The notes under the pieces were generated by a model. It saw only the letters and a list, made by a program, of their open reading frames with translations. It was not told the origin of the DNA and searched no databases. From Paraburkholderia kururiensis JCM 10599 = LMG 19447 (GTDB lineage: Bacteria > Pseudomonadota > Gammaproteobacteria > Burkholderiales > Burkholderiaceae), in contig NZ_RJZE01000004.1 in assembly GCF_003986935.1 (NCBI RefSeq), forward strand, positions 248,001 to 312,000: DNA of 64,000 nucleotides, read 5' to 3'. The translations under genes were made by a program, and so were the position numbers. This document shows positions 43,882-52,242 of this stretch, one piece after another. Each line of letters begins with the position of its first letter. The first letter of the stretch is position 1.

Positions 43882-44664
43882 TCAGTGCCCGCCCGCGCGA
43901 GGCGCGCTCACCGATTCGATCGTGATGCCCGCTACGTTCTCGAACGCGTGCAGGCCGGCGTGCGGCGCCGTGGCATCCGTAATGAGCGTCCACGGTTTTT
44001 CGATGGGCGCCCAGTGTTGCTGGCTGTCGCGATTGAGCTTGTCCGAGGTCGCGAGCACGAAGATGCTGGCCGCCTGACGCATGAGGCATTCCTTCAGATA
44101 CGCCTGATCCGCGGTGGCTTCGCACAGGCCGCGCCCGGGCACGACGCCGTCCGCCCCCAGGAAGGCTTTGTCGACGGTGATGCGCGTCAATGCGAGCTGC
44201 GCGATGGCGCCAAGCGTGCACATGCTGGACTCGCGCACTTCGCCGCCTATCAGCGTCAGGTGGACCTTGCTTGCCGCGAGTATCTGCACGACGAGCAGGT
44301 TGTTGGTGACCACCTGGATGTTCTCGCGGCCGGCGAGTGCGCGCGCAAGCGCCGCTGTCGTCGTGCCGCTGTCGAGAAAGACGGTGTCGCCCTCGGCCAC
44401 ATGGGCGGCGGCGGCTTGGCCGATGGCGTCCTTCTCCGCCCGGAAGGTTTGCCGCCGCTGTTCGAGGGACTCTTCGCGCGCATGCATGCTGACCGACGCC
44501 GCGCCGCCGTAAGTGCGCAGAATGAGCCTTTCGTCGGCCAGCGCCCGCAGGTCGCGGCGCACAGTGGCTTCAGACATGCCGAAGTGTTCGCACAGTTCGG
44601 CCACTTCCGTCATGCCTGACAGGACAGCCTTGAGCATCGCCTCGCGGCGGCGGGCAACTTTCAT
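43882..44664 (-). CDS. DeoR/GlpR-family transcriptional regulator
   Basis: A 260-residue regulator, the usual family length. The N-terminal DeoR winged helix (about 1-60) contains VAELCEHFGMSEATVRRDLRALADERLILRTYGG. The sugar-phosphate binding DeoRC domain (about 75-235) has FLDSGTTTAALARAL and VVTNNLLVVQIL. ATG 44664 fits the family; the upstream ATG at 44751 would add 29 residues of basic sequence. As the operon's own regulator it likely represses it until a sugar phosphate accumulates. A candidate operator cluster lies before the porin. Confidence 0.9.
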   Translation of the reverse strand: MKVARRREAMLKAVLSGMTEVAELCEHFGMSEATVRRDLRALADERLILRTYGGAASVSMHAREESLEQRRQTFRAEKDAIGQAAAAHVAEGDTVFLDSGTTTAALARALAGRENIQVVTNNLLVVQILAASKVHLTLIGGEVRESSMCTLGAIAQLALTRITVDKAFLGADGVVPGRGLCEATADQAYLKECLMRQAASIFVLATSDKLNRDSQQHWAPIEKPWTLITDATAPHAGLHAFENVAGITIESVSAPRAGGH

Positions 44665-44829
44665 ATTTCGGTCGGTGACGGGTTCGATGCGCCGCCTGCG
44701 GACATGGCGGGCGGCGGGGCGCACGGTTCGGCGCGACGGTAGTTTATCCATTTCCCGTTTTCCGTGTCTCTTTCAGCCTGTCTTTGCGCCGCCTTGCGGC
44801 ACCGGTCGAGCGTGCCCGTGCTCCTTGCT

Positions 44830-46035
44830 TTATGCCTGCGCAGGGCCTGCCGACGCGACCCAGTCTTCCGTCACGCACACGTATTTGATGCGCTGGCGAA
44901 AGTAGGTGTAAGCGATGTGCAGGCGTCCGTCGGCGGACTGCACGATGGACGGATACGAAAATTCGCGGTTCAGCTTGTCGGTCGAATTGTTCGTCATGCA
45001 GTAGCCGTCGCCCGTTTCGAGGTTGCGCGCGATAGGCCAGGTGCGGCCGCCGTCCGTCGACACGGCGAGCGTCATCGGCGCGCGTGGCGCACCCCAGAAC
45101 GCGGTGCCGCGCGCCGACGCGGCTTGCATCACCAGCGTGCCGCTGTCTTCGGCGTCTTCGATGTCGTCATAGAGCGACGCGCGGCGTTGCGTGCTTTGCG
45201 CGGCGCTGCTGTGGTTGAACACGAGACCCAGATGGCCGTTGGCGAGCACCACGAACTGGAGCGACGAGTTGTTGTTGGGCAGATCGAGCGGCTGCGGCTC
45301 GCTCCACGTGCGGCCGTTAGCGGAGCGGCTGAGATAGATGTGGTCGGCCCAGCGGCTGCGAAAGAGAGCGACGAGCGATCCGTCGTGCAGCACCTGGATG
45401 TTCATATGCACGCACCCGATGCTGCCCGGTACGTCGTGCTCGCTCCAGCTCGTGCCGTTGTCGGTTGAGCGCATCACGACGCTGATGTCGTCGTTGCCCG
45501 ACCATCGTTCGCCCGCTTTGACGCGGCACAGGAACACGGGGCACAGCCATGCGCCGTCGGGCGCGACGACGATGGGTTGCCGCACGAAGGTGCCGGGTTT
45601 GTCGAACAGCGTGTCGATCGGCCCCCAGGTGTGGCCGTTGTCGGCGGAAATGCGCCGGCGCACGATCGACGTGTTCTGATGCCCCGACAACTGCGCCGTG
45701 TAGATGAGCCACAGTTTGCCGTCGGGCGCGGCGAACAGCACCGGGTTCTGTTCGGAGCGCGTCGGGTCTTCGGAAAGGCGCACGGGTTCGGTCCATGTCG
45801 AACTGCCTTGGGGCAGTCTCGAGAGATAGATCGAGATGTCGGGCACGCCTTCCTGGGTGCCGCCGAACCACGCGCAAAGCAGGTCGCCGTTGTCGAGCGC
45901 GAGCAGATTCGCGGCGTGATTCTGCACCGTTGCGGCAGGCAGATAGGCATCGACGCGTGCATCGTCGCCAGGCGCGGGATGCAATTGGCCCGGCATCGCG
46001 GTGGCCTGCGCGGGCAGAGTGGAGTGGCTCGTCAT
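44830..46035 (-). CDS. intracellular BNR-propeller (sialidase-like) protein
   Basis: A 401-residue six-bladed propeller of the sialidase-like BNR type. Asp-box motifs SADNGHTW, STDNGTSW, SANGRTW and STDGGRTW are clear. The classical sialidase F/YRIP motif is absent; the N-terminal position reads NHAANLLALDNGD. No signal peptide is present at ATG 46035 or at the longer start (46101), so it is cytoplasmic. In this operon it may cleave or rearrange the imported sugar-acid conjugate. Calling it a neuraminidase would be unsafe. Confidence 0.82.
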   Translation of the reverse strand: MTSHSTLPAQATAMPGQLHPAPGDDARVDAYLPAATVQNHAANLLALDNGDLLCAWFGGTQEGVPDISIYLSRLPQGSSTWTEPVRLSEDPTRSEQNPVLFAAPDGKLWLIYTAQLSGHQNTSIVRRRISADNGHTWGPIDTLFDKPGTFVRQPIVVAPDGAWLCPVFLCRVKAGERWSGNDDISVVMRSTDNGTSWSEHDVPGSIGCVHMNIQVLHDGSLVALFRSRWADHIYLSRSANGRTWSEPQPLDLPNNNSSLQFVVLANGHLGLVFNHSSAAQSTQRRASLYDDIEDAEDSGTLVMQAASARGTAFWGAPRAPMTLAVSTDGGRTWPIARNLETGDGYCMTNNSTDKLNREFSYPSIVQSADGRLHIAYTYFRQRIKYVCVTEDWVASAGPAQA

Positions 46036-46097
46036 GATCGAATCCTGAAACGGTAGAGCGTGTGTTGCGTACGAAGTGTCGCGGTGGGCGCGAGTCC

Positions 46098-47519
46098 TCA
46101 CGAATCCGTGCGCGCAATGCGGCCTTGTTCGACTGGCGCGCCGTGGTTAGACGAACGGAACAGCAGCCTTTCGATGACCATCACGACGGCCGGCGTGAGA
46201 AGCGCGACATACATGTTGTCGACGCCGAACGGATTGCCCAGCAGGAACCAGGCAGTGGTGGCAACGGTGGCGAGCGCGAGCGCCCAGATCGCGCCGCGGT
46301 TGCTGTTGAAGAAGGGCAGATAGATGCCCATCAAGGCGACCACGGTCACGGTGAGCCGCAAGGCGCGGGTGAAGAACGACAGCGCGAGAATCTGCGGCAC
46401 GAACAGCACGAAGATGAGCGGCAGAAAGCCCACCACGAGCGAGATGAGGCGCGTGGTGCGCAGTTCGCGTTCCGGCGAAGGGCGGTAACGCGGCACGTAA
46501 AAGTCCTTGACGATCAGCGAGGCGATGGCGAGCGCCACCGTGCTGACGCTCACGAAGATCGACGCCACGAGCGAGACCGTCACGATGCCCGAGAGCAGCG
46601 GATGCATGTGCTGCAGAAAGATGGGCAGCGCATAGAGGCTCTTGATGCCGGGGAACAGGAACTTCGCGGCCACGCCGAGAAAGCCGAGCGCAATTGCAAT
46701 GGGCACGCAGAGCACGCCGGCCATCAGCGTCGCGTTACGCGCTTCGTTTGCGGACTTCGCGCCGGAAATGGCCTGAATGATGAACTGCGTGGAGAAGATG
46801 GCGCCCGCCGTGCCGATGATCCATGCGCCAATCGTGCCGCCGCCCAGCATGCCGTTCCACGTGAAGTATTGAGCCGGCATGCTCTGCATCATGGGCGCAA
46901 CGCCGCCCGTCATCGAGAGCGCTACCCACACGAGAATCGCGATGCCGAACAGCTTCACGGCGCTGTGCAGGATCGTCACGTAGGCCACGCTTTTCAGGCC
47001 GCCCCACGCGAAGTAGATCGTGCTCACGACCGCGGTGATGAACGCCGCTGTCGGCAGATTGACGCGCATGACCGTGGATATCGCAGCCGCGCCGCTCACA
47101 TAGTTGCCCACGTTCACGATGAAGAGCGCGTAGATCATGATGGCCGACACGACGAGCCTGGCCGACTTGCCGTACTTCTGCGCAATGAAGCCCGAGATGG
47201 TGAATTCGCCGGACCGGTAGAGCCGCCGCGCCATGAAAAGCCCGAAGAACACGAAGCCGATGGAGGCGGAGATCACCGACCACGATGCCGCGATGCCCAC
47301 GTTGAAGGCTTCCTGCGAGGTGCCGATGGTCGACTTGGCGCCGATGTACTCCGACATGAGCAGAATGGCGATCACGATGGCGGGCGTGGAGCGCCCCGCC
47401 ACCATGAACTGCTCGGTGGTCTTGCTGCGCAGCCGGATGCTGATCCACGCCGTGATGACGATGTACACGACGACCATCGCGATGATGACGGCCGTGTCCC
47501 ATGCGGTGAAGTGATTCAT
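46098..47519 (-). CDS. sodium:solute symporter (SSS family)
   Basis: A 473-residue inner-membrane permease with about 13 helices. SEYIGAKSTIGTSQEAF and the helix pairs around GNYVSGAAAISTVMRV fit the SSS family of Na+-coupled transporters for sugars, amino acids or organic acids. ATG 47519 is preferred to 47579, which adds 20 residues. It is in the middle of the catabolic operon and is the presumed uptake system, working with the outer-membrane porin. Confidence 0.9.
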   Translation of the reverse strand: MNHFTAWDTAVIIAMVVVYIVITAWISIRLRSKTTEQFMVAGRSTPAIVIAILLMSEYIGAKSTIGTSQEAFNVGIAASWSVISASIGFVFFGLFMARRLYRSGEFTISGFIAQKYGKSARLVVSAIMIYALFIVNVGNYVSGAAAISTVMRVNLPTAAFITAVVSTIYFAWGGLKSVAYVTILHSAVKLFGIAILVWVALSMTGGVAPMMQSMPAQYFTWNGMLGGGTIGAWIIGTAGAIFSTQFIIQAISGAKSANEARNATLMAGVLCVPIAIALGFLGVAAKFLFPGIKSLYALPIFLQHMHPLLSGIVTVSLVASIFVSVSTVALAIASLIVKDFYVPRYRPSPERELRTTRLISLVVGFLPLIFVLFVPQILALSFFTRALRLTVTVVALMGIYLPFFNSNRGAIWALALATVATTAWFLLGNPFGVDNMYVALLTPAVVMVIERLLFRSSNHGAPVEQGRIARTDS

Positions 47520-47612
47520 TGCTGTCTCCGATTGTTGTTGGCTGCGGGCGCGCCTCGCTGCGGCGCCCGTCTGGGTCATGCACGGCGCGAGCCGCGCATG
47601 ACTGCAATAGCG

Positions 47613-50039
47613 TTACGCGGGTTGCACCGCGCGGCGCGTCGCCAGGTCTCGTGCCTGCTTGAGCGCTTCCAGCATGCTGCGTTCGTCGGCAATGCCCTTG
47701 CCGGCAATGTCGAATGCAGTGCCGTGATCCACCGACGTACGAATCACGGGCAAGCCGACCGTGACGTTGACGCCTGCTTCCAGACCCATCACCTTCACCG
47801 GGCCGTGTCCCTGATCGTGGTACATCGCCACGACCACGTCGAAGTCGCCGCGCCCCGCGCGGAAGAACAGCGTGTCGGCGGGCAGCGGGCCTTCGACATC
47901 CCAGCCGCGTTCGCGCAGCACGTTGACGGCGGGGATGATCTTCTCCTCTTCCTCGCCGTAACCGAACAGGCCGTTTTCGCCCGCGTGCGGGTTGATGCCG
48001 CACACGCCGATGCGCGGCGCTTCGATGCCCGCGCGCACGAGCGTGTCGTGAGCGCGTTCGATCGTGCGCTGCACGAGCCCCGGCTCGATGCGGCGAATCG
48101 CATCGAGCAGGCCGATGTGCGTGGTGACGTGAATGACGCGCAGCTTCGGCGCGACCAGCATCATCGAGACTTCGGGAATGCCCGTGAGATGCGCGAGCAT
48201 TTCGGTATGCCCAGGAAAGATGTGGCCGCCCGCGTGCAGGGCTTCCTTGTTCAGCGGCGCGGTGCAGATCGCATCCAGTTCGCCCGCCGAGGTGAGTTCC
48301 ACGGTGCGCGCGATGTATTGATAGGCCGCATCGCCCGCGACGGGGGAGAGCTTGCCGTAGGGCAGGTCGGCGGGAATCAGGCCCAGGTCGATGCAATCGA
48401 CTTCGCCGTAAGTGAAATGCGCCTGCGCGGGCGTGGCAATGGAGCGGACCGTCAGCGTCACGCCGGCACGGCGCGCCGCATCGACTAACCGCCGCGAGTC
48501 GCCGATCACGAGCGGACGGCAACTGTCGTAGACCGACGCGTGCGCGAGGCTCTTCATGATGATTTCCGGTCCCACGCCGGCGGCATCGCCCATCGTGATG
48601 CCGATTACAGGACGATATGTCATAGCTTCCTCTTTGCTGGATGCACTGGATGCACTGGATGCGCTCGATGCGCTGGATGGATGCGGCGCCTGCCCGTGCG
48701 CCTGTTGTGCGACGGTGAGCCGCCGCCACGCGCGATACAGAGTGTCGGGCCGGCCGAAGCCGCCCGCCTTGGTGACCACCGGCAACGTTCTGCCGGCATG
48801 CGCGGCGACGAGCAACGGCACGCCGCTTTCGATTTCTTCGGCCACGTGCAACGTCGCCACGCCCATCTGCGAGAGCAGCGCACGCGCGGTTTCGCCGCCC
48901 GTGGCGATGAGCGCCGCGGCGTGTTCGGCGGCGGGCGCGAGCCGCGCGGCGAGCTGCCGCGCGAGCAGCACACCGTCGGCCACGTCAAGGCGGCCGCGCT
49001 GACTCAGTGCGACGACGACATGACGGCCCTGCGTCAATGCCTCTGCGACCTGCGGGGTCAACGCGAGCGTGGCGGTATCGCCGGGGTCGAGCAGCGCCTG
49101 CGCGTCGACTTCGACGAGGTCGATGGCTTCGCCTGCGTCTCTCACCGTGGCGCACAACGTTGCGGCTTGCCCATGCGACACGCTGGACATGCTGCCCACT
49201 ACGGTCAGCACGCCACGCAAGCGCGAATTGCCCGCCACGAATGCGCCTGTACGTGCCTCTTTGCTCACACCGCTTGCGCCGCTCACACCGCTCACACTGC
49301 CCGCACGCATCGACGCCGCATGCATGTCGACCACCGGAGCGGCGAGCCCGGCGGACCCGACCCAGAACACGTCGTCGAGCGTGATGGACGCGTTCGCGAT
49401 CGCGGCAAGGTCTTCTTCGGTCTCGCTGTCGCAGACCACGGCCTGCCGTCGCTCATGCTGGCAGACGGCAAGCCGCGCATGCAGCGACGCAGTGCCCTGG
49501 CGTACCTCGTCGAGCCCGATGTGGGCCACGCGCAAGCCCGCATCGCGCAGCATTTCGCACAGATCGGCCGTGCCGGCGAGGTGCTCGTTGCGCCAGACCT
49601 CGGACGCTTCCACGGGTTCGCCGAACAGGTACTGCCGGCCGTTGTGCGTCGTCCTGCCCGCAGCCGGAAAGGCCGGCGCGACGATGGCCATGCCCGCGAG
49701 CGGAACGAGGGCCGCGATTTCGGCGGCCACGTTGCCGCGCAGCGTCGAGTCGATCTTCTTGTACACACGGCGACCGTGCGCATGGGCTCGCCATGCCTCT
49801 ACGTTCGCGCGCGCCGCGTCTGCGGCGGCGTGGCGGCGCGTATCGGTGTCGATGGCGAGCACATCGGCGTCGCGGGCTTCGCTGGTCTCGCCGATGTCGA
49901 GGCTCACGATCGCGTTCAACCCCGCGTTTAGCCCCCCGTTTAGGCCATAACGTGCGCATGCCGCGACGCAGTCGGCGGTACCCGACAGGTCGTCGCCGAT
50001 GAACAGCAAGCGTGCAGGGCTAATGGATGGCGCGTTCAT
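47613..50039 (-). CDS. fused four-carbon acid-sugar kinase (DUF1537) and PdxA2 dehydrogenase
   Basis: An 808-residue bifunctional protein. Residues 1-455 are a DUF1537/OtnK-type kinase (GDDLSGTAD, KKIDSTLRGN, IATGGETARAL). Residues 473-808 are a complete PdxA2 (MGDAAGVGPE; metal-binding His in PGHTEM, NPHAGENG and YHDQGHGP). Known DUF1537-PdxA2 pairs phosphorylate D-threonate/erythronate-type acids and oxidise and decarboxylate the product to dihydroxyacetone phosphate. The linker is SSASSASSASS, encoded by 9-bp repeats. A good internal ribosome-binding site (AGAGGAAG) lies before the PdxA2 ATG at 48623, so PdxA2 may also be made separately. ATG 50039 overlaps the Fe-ADH stop. Fusion is inferred from an uninterrupted frame. 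Confidence 0.9.
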   Translation of the reverse strand: MNAPSISPARLLFIGDDLSGTADCVAACARYGLNGGLNAGLNAIVSLDIGETSEARDADVLAIDTDTRRHAAADAARANVEAWRAHAHGRRVYKKIDSTLRGNVAAEIAALVPLAGMAIVAPAFPAAGRTTHNGRQYLFGEPVEASEVWRNEHLAGTADLCEMLRDAGLRVAHIGLDEVRQGTASLHARLAVCQHERRQAVVCDSETEEDLAAIANASITLDDVFWVGSAGLAAPVVDMHAASMRAGSVSGVSGASGVSKEARTGAFVAGNSRLRGVLTVVGSMSSVSHGQAATLCATVRDAGEAIDLVEVDAQALLDPGDTATLALTPQVAEALTQGRHVVVALSQRGRLDVADGVLLARQLAARLAPAAEHAAALIATGGETARALLSQMGVATLHVAEEIESGVPLLVAAHAGRTLPVVTKAGGFGRPDTLYRAWRRLTVAQQAHGQAPHPSSASSASSASSASSKEEAMTYRPVIGITMGDAAGVGPEIIMKSLAHASVYDSCRPLVIGDSRRLVDAARRAGVTLTVRSIATPAQAHFTYGEVDCIDLGLIPADLPYGKLSPVAGDAAYQYIARTVELTSAGELDAICTAPLNKEALHAGGHIFPGHTEMLAHLTGIPEVSMMLVAPKLRVIHVTTHIGLLDAIRRIEPGLVQRTIERAHDTLVRAGIEAPRIGVCGINPHAGENGLFGYGEEEEKIIPAVNVLRERGWDVEGPLPADTLFFRAGRGDFDVVVAMYHDQGHGPVKVMGLEAGVNVTVGLPVIRTSVDHGTAFDIAGKGIADERSMLEALKQARDLATRRAVQPA
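48637..48681. repeat. 9-bp tandem repeat encoding the fusion linker
   Basis: Five 9-bp units (48637-48645, 48646-48654, 48655-48663, 48664-48672, 48673-48681) of the form CTGGATGCR encode Ser/Ala repeats. Unit length keeps the frame, so linker length could vary between strains. Confidence 0.88.
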
Positions 50040-51205
50040 GGCAGCAGCCGACGATAGATCGCCTTGATGTCGTCAAGGCTCAACGGCTTCGGATTGTTGC
50101 CGAGCAGGCGCTTGACCTTCGAGGCGGCCACCGCGAGCGCATCGAGATGGTCTTCGCTGACGCCGAAGCGGCGCAGGTCCTGCGGAATGGCCAGCGCTGC
50201 GGTCCATTCGCGAATGCGCGCGAGCAGCTTTTCCGCCGCTTGCGCGTCGCTGTCGTCGTGATGCGCGATAGCGAGCGCGTGCGCCACGTTCGCGAGACGC
50301 GCTTCGATCGCGTCGAGATTGAATTGCATGACGTGCGGCAGCAGCATCGAGTTCGCCACGCCGTGCGTGACGTTGAACATGCCGCCGAGCGGGTAGGCGA
50401 GCGCATGCACGGCGGCCGTGCCGGCCGCGGTCAACGCGAGGCCGCCGTACATGGAACCGAGCAGCATGGCTTCGCGCGCCTTCAGCGACTGCCCGTTGTC
50501 GTACGCTTCGAGCAGGTTGGCGCCGATCAGGCGCATCGACTCCATCGCGTACATGTCGCTGACGGGATTGGCCTTTGTCGAGATATACGATTCGAGCGCG
50601 TGAATGAAGGCGTCCATGCCCGTTGCCGCGGTGATCGGCTTCGGCAGATCGAGCGTGAGCGTGGCATCGAGTATCACCAGTTGCGGCAACAGATGGCGGC
50701 TCACGATGCCGACCTTCAGCGCTTCGTCGGGCAGCGTGACGATGGCGTTCGGCGTGACTTCGGAGCCCGTTCCCGAGGTGGTGGGCACCAGAATCAGCGG
50801 CACGCCGGGCGAGGCGATCAGGTCGATGCCGAGCCACTCGCGCAGCGGCTGCGCATTCGTGAGCCGCACGGCGAACAGTTTGGCGGCGTCCAGCACGCTG
50901 CCGCCGCCGATCGAAAGCACCGCGTCGGGCGCAAACGGCGCGATCTGCTCGCGGTAGACGGACTCGACGTTTTCGATGCTCGGCTCGGGCTCGACGTCGC
51001 GCACGATCAGCACCTGAATGTCCTTCTGTTCGAGCGCGGCGACAACGCGACCCGCCACGCCGTTGGCTTCCATGACGGGCTGCGTGATGAACGCCAGGCG
51101 GCGCACCGGCCGGTCGAGCAGCGCGAGCCGCTCGGGCAGCTGCGCGAGGCTGTTGGGGCCGTGCACGATGTGCGGGACGGTCTGGAAGTGATAGACGGCG
51201 GTCAT
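50036..51205 (-). CDS. iron-containing alcohol dehydrogenase
   Basis: A 389-residue group III Fe-dependent dehydrogenase. The NAD(P)-binding GGGSVLDAAK, the metal-ligand pattern ATGMDAFIHALESY, HALAYPLGG and THGVANS, and PTTSGTGSEVTPNA are all intact. It would interconvert an aldehyde or ketone and an alcohol in the operon's pathway. The stop overlaps the kinase-PdxA2 start (ATGA), so translation is coupled. ATG 51205 is 108 bp after the DapA-like stop. Confidence 0.9.
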   Translation of the reverse strand: MTAVYHFQTVPHIVHGPNSLAQLPERLALLDRPVRRLAFITQPVMEANGVAGRVVAALEQKDIQVLIVRDVEPEPSIENVESVYREQIAPFAPDAVLSIGGGSVLDAAKLFAVRLTNAQPLREWLGIDLIASPGVPLILVPTTSGTGSEVTPNAIVTLPDEALKVGIVSRHLLPQLVILDATLTLDLPKPITAATGMDAFIHALESYISTKANPVSDMYAMESMRLIGANLLEAYDNGQSLKAREAMLLGSMYGGLALTAAGTAAVHALAYPLGGMFNVTHGVANSMLLPHVMQFNLDAIEARLANVAHALAIAHHDDSDAQAAEKLLARIREWTAALAIPQDLRRFGVSEDHLDALAVAASKVKRLLGNNPKPLSLDDIKAIYRRLLP

Positions 51206-51312
51206 GTCGAAAATCTCTGGGGCTGGCGATCGTGGGAGCGTGGCAAAAAAGGCTGCGGCAAAAGGCTGTGGCAAATACGCTGGGCGAATGCGAGTGGCAA
51301 AAAGTCCCGCGT

Positions 51313-52200
51313 TCAACCCACGCGCGGGTAATGCGCGAGCGCTTTGGCAAGACGCTCGCGCGCGGCGGCATCGAGCGGCTGCGCGGGCGAGCGTGCCGGG
51401 CCGGCGGGCATGCCGAGCATGGCTGCCGCAGTCTTCAGCACGACGGGCATCGTGCCGAGCGCGAACGCATCGCGCAGGGCACGCAGCGATTCCTGCGCGC
51501 GCCGCGCCGTGTCGATGTCGCCGGACTGGAAGCTGTTCCAGATCGACATGACGACACTGGGCACGGCGTTCGTGGTGGCGGCAACCGCGCCGTCGCCGCC
51601 CGCGATGAGCGTCCACAGGATCATCGAATCCGTACCAGTGAACACGGCGAAATCGTCGCGGCGCAGGTTGATGAGTTGCAGCAGGCGATCGAAATCGCCA
51701 CCGCTGTCTTTGATGCCGCGAATGTTGGGAATCTCGGCGAGGCGCCGCACGGTGTCCACGTTCAGCGTGACGCCGGCCTTGGCCGGAATCGTATAGAGCA
51801 TCACGGGCAGCGACGTGCCGCGCGCAATGCGCTCGTAGTGCGTGAAGAGTTCCTGCTGTGTTGCGCCGTTGAAGTACGGCGTGATGACCGAAACGGCATC
51901 GACGCCGACGTCCTCCATCTTGCGGTTCAGCTCGATCACGTCGCGGGTCGCATACGCGCCCGTGCCCGCAATGACGGGCACGCGCGAGCGGGCCTGATCG
52001 ACGGCGATGCGCGCCACGCGCAGTTTCTCCGCCTCCGAAAGCGCGATGAACTCGCCGTTCGTGCCGAGCACGAAGAGGCCGTGCACGCCGGCGTCGATCA
52101 GACGATCGACAAGCATGCGCAAACCGGCTTCGTCCACTTCCTCGTTTTCGCTCATCGGTGTGATGAGGGCAGGGACGATGCCCTTGAACGTGATTGACAT
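51313..52200 (-). CDS. dihydrodipicolinate synthase-family lyase
   Basis: A 295-residue TIM-barrel aldolase of the DapA/NanA family. The Schiff-base Lys is in GIKDSGGD and the catalytic Tyr is in MLYTIPAK. The substrate loop reads GTNGEF in place of the GTTGEF of true DapA. Family members outside lysine synthesis cleave 2-keto-3-deoxy sugar acids or sialic acid to pyruvate plus an aldehyde; that is the likely role here. ATG 52200 is preferred to 52212. It follows the porin by 42 bp. Confidence 0.88.
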   Translation of the reverse strand: MSITFKGIVPALITPMSENEEVDEAGLRMLVDRLIDAGVHGLFVLGTNGEFIALSEAEKLRVARIAVDQARSRVPVIAGTGAYATRDVIELNRKMEDVGVDAVSVITPYFNGATQQELFTHYERIARGTSLPVMLYTIPAKAGVTLNVDTVRRLAEIPNIRGIKDSGGDFDRLLQLINLRRDDFAVFTGTDSMILWTLIAGGDGAVAATTNAVPSVVMSIWNSFQSGDIDTARRAQESLRALRDAFALGTMPVVLKTAAAMLGMPAGPARSPAQPLDAAARERLAKALAHYPRVG

Positions 52201-52242
52201 GCTGTTCTCCACAATGCCTGCTGTCTGCTTGCTGCGTGGGCC

